DNA from: Mnemiopsis leidyi
Lineage: Eukaryota > Ctenophora > Tentaculata > Lobata > Bolinopsidae
Direction of reading: 5' to 3'
Length of the DNA: 58,989 bases
Assembly: GCA_000226015.1 (NCBI GenBank)
Contig: JH153555.1
Location: forward strand, 124,316-183,304
Shown here: in pieces, positions 21,410 to 33,845 of the stretch
Numbering within the stretch: position 1 is the stretch's first letter
How the letters are laid out: each line of letters starts with the position of its first letter
Notes under the pieces: generated by a model
What the model was told of the DNA's origin: nothing
Database searches by the model: none
What the model saw: only the letters and a program-made list of their open reading frames with translations
Position numbers and translations under genes: made by a program

Positions 21410-23525
21410 ATGTCGAGCCTTCAGCGTGGATTCAACACCTTGGGTATTTTACTACTGGTCGCAGGGTTGGTTGCCATGTGGGTGGTTGTAGAACAGCGGA
21501 GCAACAACACAGGAGCAACCTTAATGGAACTGGCAGAGGAGGTAGAAGTTCTTAAGAAGCAGATAGTAGATCTCGAAAATGTGCTCTCTACTGTGCCTAG
21601 GACGGAAGCTGTTCGGAGAGTTATTGCAGAACCTGTTGGTGAGGGAACAGGTTGTTCAAGCGAAATTATCATATGATCATGAATATAAACAGATCATGAA
21701 TATAAACAGATATTCATATGAACAGATCTTGATTATGTAATGTACATTGTACAGCTTCAATAGTGTAAGCTAGATAGAAAAAAACTTTCCCCTAATGCAT
21801 AAACAAAAGCTCTAGGGTTGGAAGGGTAATCTAATACAAGCTATATTTCAGAGAGTGCCACTGACCTTACACCATCTGCGACTCTTGCACTAGAACAACT
21901 TGGCAACAATCCAACATCATCTGCGACTCCCGTACTAGACGAACTTGACAACAATCCAACATCATCTGCGACTCCCGCACTAGAAGAACTTGGCAACAAT
22001 CCAACATCATTTGCGACTCCCGCACTAGAAGAACTTGGCAACAACAGGAACAACCCAACTACACCAAACTTTATTGAAACAAGTACAACGAGGCTCACTA
22101 GGTCTAGACGAACAACCATTCCTGTTTCTACTAGCAGGAAAAGAGATAGAAAGAAAGGTAAATACTAATAGAGTAATAGTGAGTGGTATTTTTTGGTTAA
22201 TATACTCACATGCTTCGTATTATGACAATTGAAATGAAGCCACATCCACCATGGTGGCTATACTTATAGCCATCATTATAGGACTCTGGACTAAAGCCTC
22301 TGTTTGAAGTTTGTTGGATTGAGTGTCGGGCGGTTTCCTACTTGCGGAAGATCTGCATAAATTGCACGCGCCAGAGAACAAAGGCTTGTTGGGATTGTGG
22401 CATCTTTTAGTATCCTGCTCATTAGGTTATATCGTAGAATCCACTCGACATCAGCTATTGGCACAGCTTACTGTTATCCTATTAAACTGCATACAATACA
22501 GTTAAGCAGTCGCCTCTGTTTAGCATTGTGGCTAAAAACAGAATCCTATTAAGTGGTCCTCAAGGACTCATGGTGATATGGTATTCTGTCGTTTGACATA
22601 AAGTGGTTTGTCAACACTTAGTTGGTGACATTATGCCATGATAAATGCCGCATTCCTCGCCCCCTCGGCTAAAAATGTTTGCCAGCAGCCACGTTGATGA
22701 CGTTATATGCCGTTAAGAATATCCCTCGGCTGGTTTCTCAAAAATGAGCGATGATACCATCACATTTACCAGGCAATGTGCCAAACGCTCAGAATCTGCT
22801 GACTTATTCGAATGGTTGAGTAATTAAAGCAAAGCGCTAAAGGCGTGTCGGCGCGCCGCTGTATCCCTGGACTGGGATGTCGTGTACCGAACTTCCAGGA
22901 TTATCAGTGAACAGATCTAGGACAGCGTACTCCGGTTGTTCTATTTTCTACCCTCCCACCCTACGGGGGAAAGAAAGAGTGCACGAAGTGTGCACTCAAT
23001 GCACTCTCACTGAAGTATGATTCATTACTCATTCTCTCATTATCCTCGGCATAGCATTTAAGACGAATGCTCAATAATTCAATCTGATATAGCGTAATTT
23101 TCTTAAGGTCCGAATAGAAATTTGTCCAAAAATATAACCGGTCTTGATTTACAAATTTCAGACTTCGAAATTTCCGTTGATGGGCAGAAAATAGCTTGGT
23201 TAAATACTTTTTTGTCATTTTTGAATAGTTCGTGCATCAGGCCACTCCAAAAACTATCTTATCACGAAATCCCCCAACCCTAGAACGGATGTTATCTACA
23301 ACTTCTGAACACTTCGAAGTGTTTATGACGGATTGTGAGGACGAAACGATCAAATTGAACCTAGCCAACAACAACGACGACGGTGGTGACTATATCAAGA
23401 TGTGTGGCGAACAGACGAACAGTCAGACAAATGAATCCAAATATCGCGTGATCACAGAACTGCAGATACACAAGAGTAATTACAAAAGGTTTACGATCAA
23501 ATGTTGTCACCTTAGTTTGAAGTGA
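21410..23525 (+). CDS. Type II membrane protein with KYRVIT/CC C-terminal domain (paralogue A), 258 aa
   Basis: Exons 21410-21638, 21852-22157 and 23284-23525; both introns phase 1 (donors G|GTGAGG and G|GTAAAT; acceptors tatatttcag and caaccctag). N-terminus MSSLQRGFNT, then a hydrophobic anchor LGILLLVAGLVAMWVVV with no cleavage signature: a signal-anchor, C-terminus outside. A short coiled coil follows (LMELAEEVEVLKKQIVDLEN). Exon 2 is a Thr/Ser/Pro stalk with four copies of a 15-residue unit (NNPTSSATPALEELG type) and a basic end (RSRRTT..RKRDRKK). Exon 3 holds the domain: FEVFMTDCEDE...CGEQ...ESKYRVITEL...KRFTIKCCHLSLK, four Cys. Same exon number, phases and domain as the gene at 32236. 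The exon 3 acceptor was chosen by phase; catcag at 23235-23240 would enter in phase 0 and need one more exon. Likely a surface receptor or ligand; family not recognised. Confidence 0.7.
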
Positions 23526-23612
23526 TGGATGTTGTGATAGGTCCCATTTCTAGATGGTTGATGGTTTTTATATGTTGTTTCACGCCGTGAGATAATATTT
23601 AAAAAGTTTAAG

Positions 23613-23722
23613 AACCGGCTAGGTAACCGGCTAGGTAACCGGCTAGGTAACTGGCTAGGTAACCGGCTAGGTAACCGGCTAGGTAACCGGCTAGGTAGCC
23701 GGATAGGTAACCGGCTAGGTAA
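23613..23722. repeat. Minisatellite, 12-bp unit ccggctaggtaa
   Basis: About nine copies with few substitutions (ctggctaggtaa, ccggataggtaa), about 90 bp downstream of the stop codon of membrane-protein gene A, probably in its 3' flank or 3'UTR. Confidence 0.9.
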
Positions 23723-25971
23723 CGTTTAGCAACTTATATGCAGGTTCGGCTCAAAGTGGTCGACCTGCAAAAACTTTGAATTGAGTTAGCGGAAAGAGAA
23801 TGATTCGGATCATTCCTTTGAACCATTGGGAATTCTGACTTACTGAGATTGTTTTGCTTGAAAATGCACAGCAATTATTGAGCTCAATGGCTTGGTAACA
23901 TGGCTGTGACCTGTGTTTTGTAAAGTGAGTTTGGGTTGCATGATATTTATGTGATCGTGGAAAACTAAGACCCTTACTTCGAACTATCCAATTAGTTATC
24001 ATTTGAATAAGATGAAGGTCTGATTTTATTCCGGCTGGAATTATCGTATTGTAGTTCGTTGATTTGACATAAATCAAATTTAATTACTAGGTATTGCTTG
24101 CAAGAAGTGTTATAGATGTCAGAATTGTTAGGGAGGAACCTGAAATCTTTTTATCACGTGACAGCGTTTCAATAATTGATTGGTTGTATCTGGTATCTCA
24201 TTGGTCAAACGCCATCACAAGATGGGAAAAATTTCCGACTCCTCTCGAAGCAATTTCTGACGTTCATTCTCTGTTGTTTTGCATGTTTATTCACATAGTA
24301 GATCAATCTAGTTTGTAATTCAAGTATAAAAAGGAATATCTATTATGTATACATTAATGTTAATGATGTATTCAACCAACTTATAGTCATTTTGAATTGT
24401 ATTCGCTATCGCACATTCTGACAAATGGAAGCCAGATAGGAATTTTTATATAGTAAGTTTATAGTAAGTTTATTTATGATTTAGGGTACTGTTAATTTTT
24501 CCAAGATTTTGTCGTATATATTGTCGTTATTTGAACTGTTTGTATTCAAAAGCTTGCATGTTCAATTTCATTTTTTGTTTCCTTTCGTTATAACAATAAG
24601 CATATAATTTTGTGTATCTCGAGGATGCCAGTAAAATTACGATGTAAAAACAATCATTTCCAAAAATGTCATTATTTTATCTTTCAATTACCCAATGAGC
24701 TTTTGCTCCCTCAACCCATTACATGTCTAAATTTTATCCGATCTCGTAAGAAATCTAAAATTTTATCATCTTTAATTGTGTGGCGGGAAGAAGACAGGTT
24801 CATTGCAGACCTTTTTTGATCTCAAACACTTTAAGACATGACGACAATCAAAATAGACTAAATTGTTCCTCACATTTGGTATAAAAGGCGGCGGTAAGAA
24901 AAAATCGTTGGATTAACTTAACAGTTTTATCAGATGAGTTGCCAAGCTTAAATTTGTAAGCGCCTAGCGAAGTTGTAATTTAGTAATTTGGCGCCTGTTC
25001 TGCCAAGCCCAAACGGGTTCTTTTTACTTTAGCCTAACTGTAAGGCGAAGTAATCTGTGAGGCAAAGTAATCTGTTATTAAGTCAAAAAGATGAAGATTT
25101 GTTCCTTTTCATTTCATTGAAATAAATGTTGCAGCTATTTTTATTACTTATCGGTAATATATGTTGAAATTTATGTTTCAAAGTCTATGTTTAAAATTTT
25201 AATTTGCAACAGATTTCGGAATTAGATAGGAAACAGACCATACAAATTGTAATCCAAATATAAAAACCGTCTCCTCCCTCCTACCGCATGCAACTTCAAA
25301 GTTTACCACTGAAAAACTTGACCTCCTCTCGGTTATTTCCCAAGGAGGTTAAGGTTTTGAGTGGCGAGTGCTACTGGTATGCTTTCAGGTGAAATTTTGG
25401 AGGTGGAAGCTTGAGCTGAGATGGCTTTTTCTTTTGGAATTGAAATTTGTAACGCTTATAATCAAATTTCCAAATCGTAATGGGTTTTCAATCTTACTCC
25501 CACTCACGATCTTCCGTGTCGTCATGTCGTCAAATTAACACATTCAAAACACCATTAGCGATATTATTGGATTAAAAAATTCGAGATAAGATCGTTCAAA
25601 CATGCCGAAATCTTTTATCGCGTTCTTCGTCGTCAATTTTTACTAAGATATGCAGGATAGAATTTCTCTCTGCAGAAACTTATAGCATTCTACATTGTTT
25701 TAGCACAAGCTAAGCTTTATGAGGGATGGGGCATAATGGAGGCAACCTCAAAGTTTTAATTTTATACCGAAATTTAATGTTACTTTTTGGTTGACTATTT
25801 CAAACTTATACAACCAGCTCTGGATCAGCTTACTGAAAGGTTCTAAGAATTGACACATTGTTCCGTTTCGCTGGAAAAACTGACCGGAGACACATACGAC
25901 ACAGCCATTTTACTGGGTCTATGAAAATGGCGAAATATTTGATTTTACGCAATGGCAGTATGCACTGCACT

Positions 25972-25996
25972 ACTGCAGTCCATAATGGACTGCAGT
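25972..25996. repeat. Short palindrome (11-bp arms, 3-nt loop)
   Basis: actgcagtcca - taa - tggactgcagt, with further imperfect pairing outside (gcac / gtgc). Confidence 0.7.
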
Positions 25997-26164
25997 GCAT
26001 TGTAGATGATTGAAAAATGATTTATGAGTCAGTGCTATGTCGAATGTATACAAATCTGCATGAAAGTTTGGAATAGGAAATTTTTTTGGAAAATCATCAT
26101 TAATCATCTATGAATTCATGTTGTCGTCTTGTGTTAGCCAGCTTCTGTTACCTTTGTCTTGCTC

Positions 26165-26375
26165 CCCCTGATGTGTTACCCCTGATGTGTACCCCTGATG
26201 TGTTACCCCTGATGTGTTACCCCTGATGTGTTACCCCTGATGTGTTACCCCTGATGTGTACCCTGATGTGTTACCCCTGATGTGTTACCCCTGATGTGTT
26301 ACCCCTGATGTGTTACCCCTGATGTGTAGCTCCTGATGTGGTACCCCTGATGTGGTACCCCTGATGTGTTACCCA
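26165..26375. repeat. Minisatellite, 15-bp unit cccctgatgtgttac
   Basis: About 14 copies. A few units lack one or two bases (gtgtac) or carry gtggtac. Intergenic. Confidence 0.9.
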
Positions 26376-29300
26376 TCATAATGTGTTTTGAACCGTCCAG
26401 CACAACATCAGCTGGCTTGACGCTGGTAATGCAATAATTCAAATTTGGCAAATCATAATTCTAGAATAGTAGTATTTGAAACGTTGGCTGCTCCTTTTAC
26501 ATTTGAGTTTACTTTTGAATACTAAGTGTTCCCCTTCAAAATATCGACACTCAAATATAATGAGAAGTAGACCGACAATCCCCTCCCCAGTAATTATTTC
26601 ATTAGGAATAGGATGAAAGATTACGAAGCTTAACAGATAAATTTATTTAATTCGACAATATTTTCAACTTTAAGATCACGTTAAGTAAGGACGCGGTATG
26701 TGCCGCCTTCCCACGACTATGGGCTGATAAGAGGAGCAGGCCTGATTTTATGATCGTATGCGAGTGGTGATCTCACCGATAGCTGAGAAATCGTGCGTAG
26801 GACGATCGCGTTCTCCATATTTTTACCGTTTGTTGATGCTGGCACATATTTCGTTACGGTTTAATACGTTCCGGCCATGGAAGTGCTCGTTTTGCAATTT
26901 GTAGCCTGTAGGGGTCGGGCCAAAAATGTTTTACCATTATGCTATTTTGTGCAGAAGTTTTATTTTCTCATAGGAAAAAAGAAATAAATATCTGTATTAC
27001 CCTTTAATCGGCGGCGACGGATAAGGAAAGAAGCCAATTTGAGTGATTTTGCATCCAATTTTCAATTCTTTATGAAAAAAGTAAATCCATATGACCCACT
27101 TACTGGCTTTTTAATTTCGGTTACATGAAAACGCACCAATGAGAATAATTGCAGCAGCACATCACACTTTTGCTTTTGAATAGCAGTTGCGTGAAATTGG
27201 TTAAACTATAAAACCTCACAAGTAAGGGATAATATGCGATGTTAATATGTTTGTTTTTCTTCAATAATGACTGTCCTGTATACGAAGAGGCATGTACAAT
27301 AGTACAATAACATTTTTACATCTCACAGTCTCCGTTAAATCTTTAATACGTAAGATTTCATGCCAATTTTAACGATTTATCTTAGCTGTATCATGCAACT
27401 CATCTCCATTTTCATTGTTAGACAGTACAATAATTCGCATCCACAGGTGTCATATAAAGATATAAGATTACAAGCATATGGAAAGATATAACCCAAATTG
27501 GACTTGATTAACATTCTACCAGTAAAAGACATTAATAAGAAAATTGTAAGAAAAATTATTTCTTCTTCTATTACTACTTCTTGGAAATTGTACTCAATGA
27601 TAATATCGTTGCAATGTTGTATGATGATATCCTTTATGTACTGACTTACAAATACTCTAATACCATTACTCTACACTTTACAGTGTAAACTTATACACCC
27701 GTAACGTCATACAAGCATGATATGGCTATATTGGAACAGAGATGTACACCAATTCGTATGTATTTCTACACGGCCGTAAGTGAGTCTCCCCTCTCAAACA
27801 TCTGACGTAATCTTAGAAATTCTGAACACCGAGTGGAATATTTTCACTTGCGGCAAGTCCTTGTGTTGTAGCACCGATATAATTAAGTGTGATATTCTGC
27901 AGTGTTATACGGGTATCATCATCCACAGTTTTTTATTTGTTTAGATCGTGTACTGGCTGCGGAGGTGGAATTCCACTTCCAAATACTCAAATAATTAAGG
28001 GTCTGATATGCCATCAGTAAATAAGAACAGAATTTACTAATTTAACCGATTATATCACGGCTTTGAAAAACGATCTTTACAAAGTAATGTTCGTTTTTAT
28101 TTTGTTTTGTCACGAGACTCACGCCGAGTGAGCTAGTACGACTAAAATCAGGCTAGTAGGATTCTAATCACGCCTAGTAAGTAGTAGGGTTACTTAATTG
28201 CTTTTACTTATCGGACGATTAGCACGAGCTACCAATAAAGTATTTTTCTAACGTTTTTCATTCTTCGTTAAGTAATAAACTGGTTCACCGCATTAGGAAT
28301 AGGTGAACTTTCCATTTTGTATTTCTCGATATCCTGGGTTCCATATGTGAATTACATGTCAAGTCATGCCATCCTATATAACTATATATATACCTTCCTT
28401 AATATGGTTATGTAATTCTGTAATTGAACCCCTTTATTTACAACATATTTTTGCACTGTTACCCTTTTATCACTTTTTTATCACTGATTTTGCCGTCTTC
28501 AGTTTGTGGTTTTGATTGCTCGCTTACACGTTAAATGGCAAATTGTATTCTCACTTTCTAGTTTCTTACGTCATACCACTTCGGTACGTTTATTAGCATA
28601 TGTTTTTATTAGCATTAAATTAAAGAAAAGACATGGGCACGGTAGAAGAATTAAAAAAGTCTCAATTACAAGAATTGTGAAGCAGAAAACATTTGAAAAT
28701 GCAGAAAATAGAAATACGCTTCTTCACTCTTCACTATCAGGGATTAGGTGCAATGTGTACTACTCATCTGTAGATTCAACGTCTCTACATAGAGAAGTAC
28801 TACATCATTTTCAAGTTCCGGTCATTGGATATCCTTCCATGTTTGTGTAGCCTAAATATTTGCGGAATGAACTCCATCCATATTACCTAAAATACATAAG
28901 TAATAACTTGGTGTTAGGTGACGAATTATCTCTTCTTAAATTAAAATCTTACATTTTGTTAGTTAATTTATTGTTTCAATATCTGTTAATTGTTAGACGC
29001 CTAGACGGATCCTTGAACCCTCAAAGCTGTGATGAGGACTTATCTATGATATCTGTTGTCATTTGTCATTTGTCATTTGCCTTTTGCAATTTCACAGTTC
29101 ACACGCATCTAACTTTTTGTAAGAAGATGCAGTAATTTTTTGATTAATTGAAGCATCAGGGGTATACCTCGAACGTCTACCTTTGAGTGTACTGTAAAAA
29201 CTATAATATGATAGATAGTTGTATGCATACAAAATTTATTGCTGAACAACTGAACCTGAGTAATAAAACTCAGCCAGAGCTGAGCACCACACTCTTAACC

Positions 29301-29567
29301 AGATTAAAGCCTTGAAAACTTTTCAGATTTGTATAAGTGATTTAAAAAGGTTTGAACAGCCTTAAGCTTAAACACACTAACGCATGCAAATACTTAAAGA
29401 GCTTATAGGCATATCTCAAACCACACGCAATATATTTGAAACTTTATTTCTGTCTTCCATGCTAAAACAAAAAACAATTTAAGTGAAGTTAACCTAATAA
29501 CCTTTGTACACTAATTATAATCCAAGCATTAACAGCCGGATTTGCAGCAACCAATGTACATGTACTA

Positions 29568-29826
29568 CTATACTTAGTTATTAGTTACTACTACTAAGTT
29601 ATTAGTTACTACTACTATACTAAGTTATTAGTTACTACTACTAAGTTATTAGTTACTACTACTATACTAAGTTATTAGTTACTACTACTAAGTTATTAGT
29701 TACTACTACTAAGTTATTAGTTACTACTACTAAGTTATTAGTTACTACTACTAAGTTATTAGTTACTACTACTAAGTTATTAGTTACTACTACTAAGTTA
29801 TTAGTTACTACAACTAAGTTATTAGT
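29568..29826. repeat. Minisatellite, 21-bp unit (ctaagttattagttactacta)
   Basis: About a dozen copies. Some units carry an extra 'tacta', and the last has 'acaacta'. The array gives a long meaningless open frame on the minus strand (repeated NNLVVVT). Confidence 0.9.
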
Positions 29827-30581
29827 TAGGACCAAACAAACTAGACCCACAGACAAATAGTGACAGGGAACTTTAGTCAACTGGTCATATAGTTGATCAA
29901 CAAAAATACTCTTTCAACGGCAGTACCGCCACATAACACATGCCACAATTGTATATATTGACTAAGTATTGACTATAGAGCCTATATGAGTGTATGCAGA
30001 GCCCTTTCTGCATAAAGCCATAAATTGAGAATTCGTAAGTGAACATTTGAATTTAAAATAGCATTGATTAACAGTAGCAAGCATTACGAGATCGCGCATT
30101 TTCTTACTCTACTCTGACTTTTTTGTTACAATTTTGTCCTCATATGAAGAAATATAGAAGCTATTACCTTTTCAAACATTGTTTGTTAAATATTTTTAAG
30201 TGTTAAGCCATTGATTTAGTTTTAACGCGATTTTTGTAATATTATTAGAAACATAGAACAAACAATCTGAACTAACAGGCAAATTGCGGTAAACATTAAT
30301 CCTGTAACTTTACCATGTGATGGAATTCTCAAAAATAACCCGATCTATTGACTAATGTCATCATGACACTTAAAGCCATTATTGAGGCATAATTAAGCCC
30401 TAACAGCGTTAATTCCCACATTTTCGTTTCCAATAAAACGCACGCCTCATCCCTGCTTACTTGCGCGAGTATGCGCTCTCGTTATAGCAGCAAACAATTG
30501 CCCAGAGAGAGAGCTCACTGTAAAGGTCGTTAGATAATGACAGAACCACATCATCACGGTAGCTGGAGATGGAGAGGCTAC

Positions 30582-30629
30582 ATCACGCCACCAACTCCTA
30601 ATAGTCGACCAGTGCTCGCCTGGCGTGAT
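30582..30629. repeat. Short dispersed imperfect palindrome, copy 3
   Basis: atcacgcca...tggcgtgat ends as in the 19.4-kb copy. Read on the minus strand, the core (ctattaggagttggtggcg) aligns with ctattatagttaggaattcg of that copy. Confidence 0.5.
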
Positions 30630-32077
30630 TTCGGGCCTCGCTGCGAGCTATATTGCTGCTCAAAGTCAAATATACCGAGAACGCATAGAATGATAATAAG
30701 CCACTCCTTTTGATAGGATTGTACTTGAAGTAAAGTTATTGTTGCAGTTTTACATTTTGGTGCAAACTTAATTTTCTTGTAACATACTTTAAACACAAGA
30801 AATTTTCACTGAAAATCGTGTCATAGGTCGATATTCTGTGCACCAACATAACTGGGAAATCTGGCACAACCTTAGTGTTGGGCGTTATAATATCCCACAG
30901 TTTGATATACTTTGGCAGCAAAGATAGGGAAACTAAAAACTTAGAATTATTCGAAAATCGTATATTCTAGCTCGATTCCAAATCTTTATTTGTTGACAAA
31001 AAAAAACAGAAGCATCATTGATTTGGTTGTGAAAGTGATTTAGTCGTAAAGTCAGCACAAACGTGGTAGGTCTAATAAAATACAAAGACGATTGGGGAAG
31101 CCAGCAACATCCATAATCATGGGGCACCTAAAAGTGGCCCCCGGACTCTTACTCTGGTACCCAACAGATCCATGTAGATAATTAAACTTTAAATTCTTAC
31201 ATTAAACGTTGATTAATGTTAATTGCAAAAGGCTAATAGGACATCTATGGTTATTAACGGTCATTTGTCATTCATTTGAAAACATTGTGTCCCCGCGGTA
31301 CGGGAATTTCTTATGGTTTCCAGCCAAATATTCCTCTAGTTTAAGTATGTCTAGAATTTACTGCTTTAGAGGAGCAAACACTGGTTATACTGTTACAGGA
31401 TGATTTCATCTATTCTACTAGTTACTACGAAAAATCAGGAAGAATGTTCATATCATCAAGTTTTAGAGTATTAATCATACTTTCACTCTTTGAGGCACGG
31501 TAAAATTCATAGAGCCGACTTAAAATTCGATGAAAACGCATTTCCCGGCCTTGGTTAGACAAGTTGGTGTGATGAAAACAGTCTATTGATTCCTTGTTTG
31601 CTCTCAGGGTAAATTCAAGAGTCCAAGACAGTAGATGAATTACGTAATGAAGTTAAAGCCGTTTTATCAAAGACGCTATGATATTTTGGCCGATTAATCT
31701 TCCCGGCTTATTCTATCGGCCTAATTAGGTGATTAGGCGCATACCATGCTCCGTCTCGTGATATATTGGATTATAACAGCAACGGTACCACGACGACCCT
31801 CTATGAAGTGGGCGATTTCATTGCTTTTTTCCAACGCGAGTGCGATATTCTGATGACGTCATTTTTATTTAGGGTTTGCCGGGTGTCGAAAAAGAATACA
31901 TCTGCGCCGAGTTTTCTGAATAATGATCGTGACTTCAATATTTTTTCAGGGCTCCGAAACATAAGTTAAGTTTCGAATTTGAGGAAGTTGTCTGCTTGGA
32001 GTTATCACCATGGATAATTTTGATAAGAGACTGGAATGTTACTATATTTAGATATTGACAACGCTAATCAGGATAAT

Positions 32078-32101
32078 CACACACACACACACACAAACAC
32101 A
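32078..32101. repeat. (CA)n microsatellite
   Basis: About ten CA units with one interruption (caaacac), 135 bp upstream of the start codon of membrane-protein gene B. Confidence 0.9.
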
Positions 32102-32235
32102 GAACATATTTCAAGGCCAGTCACGTCCTTACACGGCTATTTTACGAATTTCTGACTAAACGTGCGTCTCGTCAAACACACATTCTGCCTCCTCAAGTGT
32201 AGTTCTAGTTCTAACAACCATGATTCTAAATTAGA

Positions 32236-33541
32236 ATGCCAGACGAGAACCAGCCATTACAAGACACCAAACCAGAGAGCCCCGACATAGAAATGAAGCA
32301 TGGTACGAAGAGAAGAAAGTGTTTCTTATCGTGGATCAGCCAACCGAATAGTATGATCAGTATATTGCTGCTGGTGGTAGTTGTAGGAATGTTTGTTAGG
32401 TCGGAAACTGAAGTTACCAAGTTGAAAGAGAGAATAAGAGGTCTGGAGGACAGGTCCCTGCAGCAAGGAGAGGCTCAAATAGAGGGTGGAGTGGTTTCCG
32501 ATTCTCAAAGAGCTGCCTTGGAAATGAACCTTGACGTTGAGCTTGACGGCGATATCAGGGATAACAATACGGCCAAAATTGATGGTGAGTGCAGAGTAGA
32601 AAGGCAAGTTTAATTAAATAGGCGTTTTTGAAGTAGAGATGCAAGTTTAATTAAGTAGGTACTTCTGAAGTAAGCGTTGGAACAATTCTGTTTAATTTTA
32701 CTCTCATTGTTCACTTAAATGTTCGAAATTGGGTGTGCAGCCAAGACGGAAAAACACGTCCATGATTATGTTTCTACCTAGACCTCGGTCTAATGCACTA
32801 CTTTTCAGAAATATTGGTGAAGTTTGGACAAAATCTCATCAGTGTACGGAAAGATATACATAAACTTTCGGATCATGTTAAAGACCTGACCGGCCAAGTC
32901 CTCGAGCTGAACTCGAAATTTGAGGATTTAAACTCAATATCTGAAGATACAAATTCGGAGTTAGGAGCACAGCTTCAAAACTTGACGGGGCGGTTGTCGA
33001 ACTTGGAGGCGGAACTTACCCACAAAACGACAGGTTCAGCAATTCATCACTTGTCGAGCACTATGACAACAAGTGAGCTTTAAATTTTAACATGAAATGT
33101 TCGGCATACTGACTGACACTAAGGGAGAATTGAGCTAGAAAAACAGGAGATAGTACTCTTAGCCGTTTTCTAGAAAATATGTGCGTTATACCTTATACCG
33201 ACGATCAGCCTTGTCAAGAGGTCTTGATACAGATTGAAACTATGGTAAGATGGTAGTTCTCTACTATTTGCAAATTTTGTAATAAGCCACCAACATGACA
33301 TATTTCAGAGACTCCAGCCATCGTGGATCCTTCCCCTGATTTCCCTTCAGAAAGACAGCTACCTCAAGGACTTTTCCGAGTGGAAAACTGCGAAGAAACC
33401 GTGGTGAGGTACAACTACACATGTGGAGAAAGAGAGGACGGCAGTGGGGAAACCAAGTATCGTGTCATCACTGCTGCCCGGAGGGGTCAAAACGAGAAGA
33501 TACATATTAGATGTTGTGATGTTAGGATAGTCATTAGCTAG
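32236..33541 (+). CDS. Type II membrane protein with KYRVIT/CC C-terminal domain (paralogue B), 268 aa
   Basis: Exons 32236-32584, 32809-33033 and 33309-33541; both introns phase 1 (donors G|GTGAGT and G|GTTCAG; acceptors cttttcag and tatttcag). N-terminal tail of about 40 residues with a basic patch (GTKRRKCF), then the anchor SILLLVVVVGMFV followed by acidic/basic heptads, so the N-terminus is cytoplasmic and the rest outside. Exon 1 end and exon 2 form a coiled-coil stalk (EVTKLKERIRGLEDRS; LSDHVKDLTGQVLELNSKFE). Exon 3 carries the domain: FRVENCEET...NYTCGERED...ETKYRVITAA...EKIHIRCCDVRIVIS, four Cys and an N-glycosylation sequon (NYT). Exon count, phases, anchor and final domain match the gene at 21410, but the stalk differs (helical here, Thr/Pro repeats there). 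An acceptor-like AG lies one base before the ATG. Likely an oligomeric surface protein; function unknown. Confidence 0.8.
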
Positions 33542-33599
33542 CTTCACTTCAATCGTGCTGAATATAGAGCAGCGCCTAGGTATTTTTTCAAGATTAGAT

Positions 33600-33790
33600 T
33601 GAAACCGTCTAAGCTAAGGCTATAACCATAACAGTCAAGAGAAGGTTTAATCCGTCCAAGCTAAAGCTGATACCGTTAAAGCTAAGGTTGAACCTTAGCT
33701 TTAACGGTATCAGCTAAAGTTATAGCAGTCAAAGCTATGGTAGAAACCGTCAAAGCATAAGGTCATAACCGTCAAAGTTAAAGTTACAAT
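33600..33790. repeat. Degenerate repeat of aaccgt(c/t)aaagctaa type, partly inverted
   Basis: Several diverged units of about 25 bp downstream of membrane-protein gene B. One unit is flipped, creating the long perfect palindrome listed next. Confidence 0.6.
33665..33715. repeat. Perfect palindrome, 25-bp arms, 1-nt centre
   Basis: The arm at 33665-33689 (agctgatacc..ctaaggtt) is exactly reverse-complemented at 33691-33715 around g33690. Such a short-loop perfect hairpin is unusual and probably young. Confidence 0.9.
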
Positions 33791-33845
33791 CTTTACCCAA
33801 AATGCCAGCACTGACAGCGATAGTTGAACGGACATTTTAGCTTGC

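Larger units (their letters stand above)
23723..32235. other. Gene-poor, AT-rich stretch between the two membrane-protein paralogues
   Basis: Only short frames with no start/splice support (for example at 28506-28850 and 28860-29135). It contains two minisatellites, a perfect short palindrome and one dispersed palindrome, listed separately. No tRNA, rRNA or convincing exon was seen. Confidence 0.5.

Noticed and set aside
23600-26400. A CRISPR-like array
   Set aside because: The repeats are contiguous tandem units without unique spacers, in a eukaryotic context.
28506-29135. Two adjacent plus-strand frames of 114 and 91 codons
   Set aside because: The first has no ATG start, and neither has splice support or protein-like pattern; treated as chance frames in AT-rich DNA.
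29662-29880. A minus-strand frame with eight NNLVVVT repeats
   Set aside because: Entirely the 21-bp minisatellite read in one frame because 21 is a multiple of three; no start context or splice sites.
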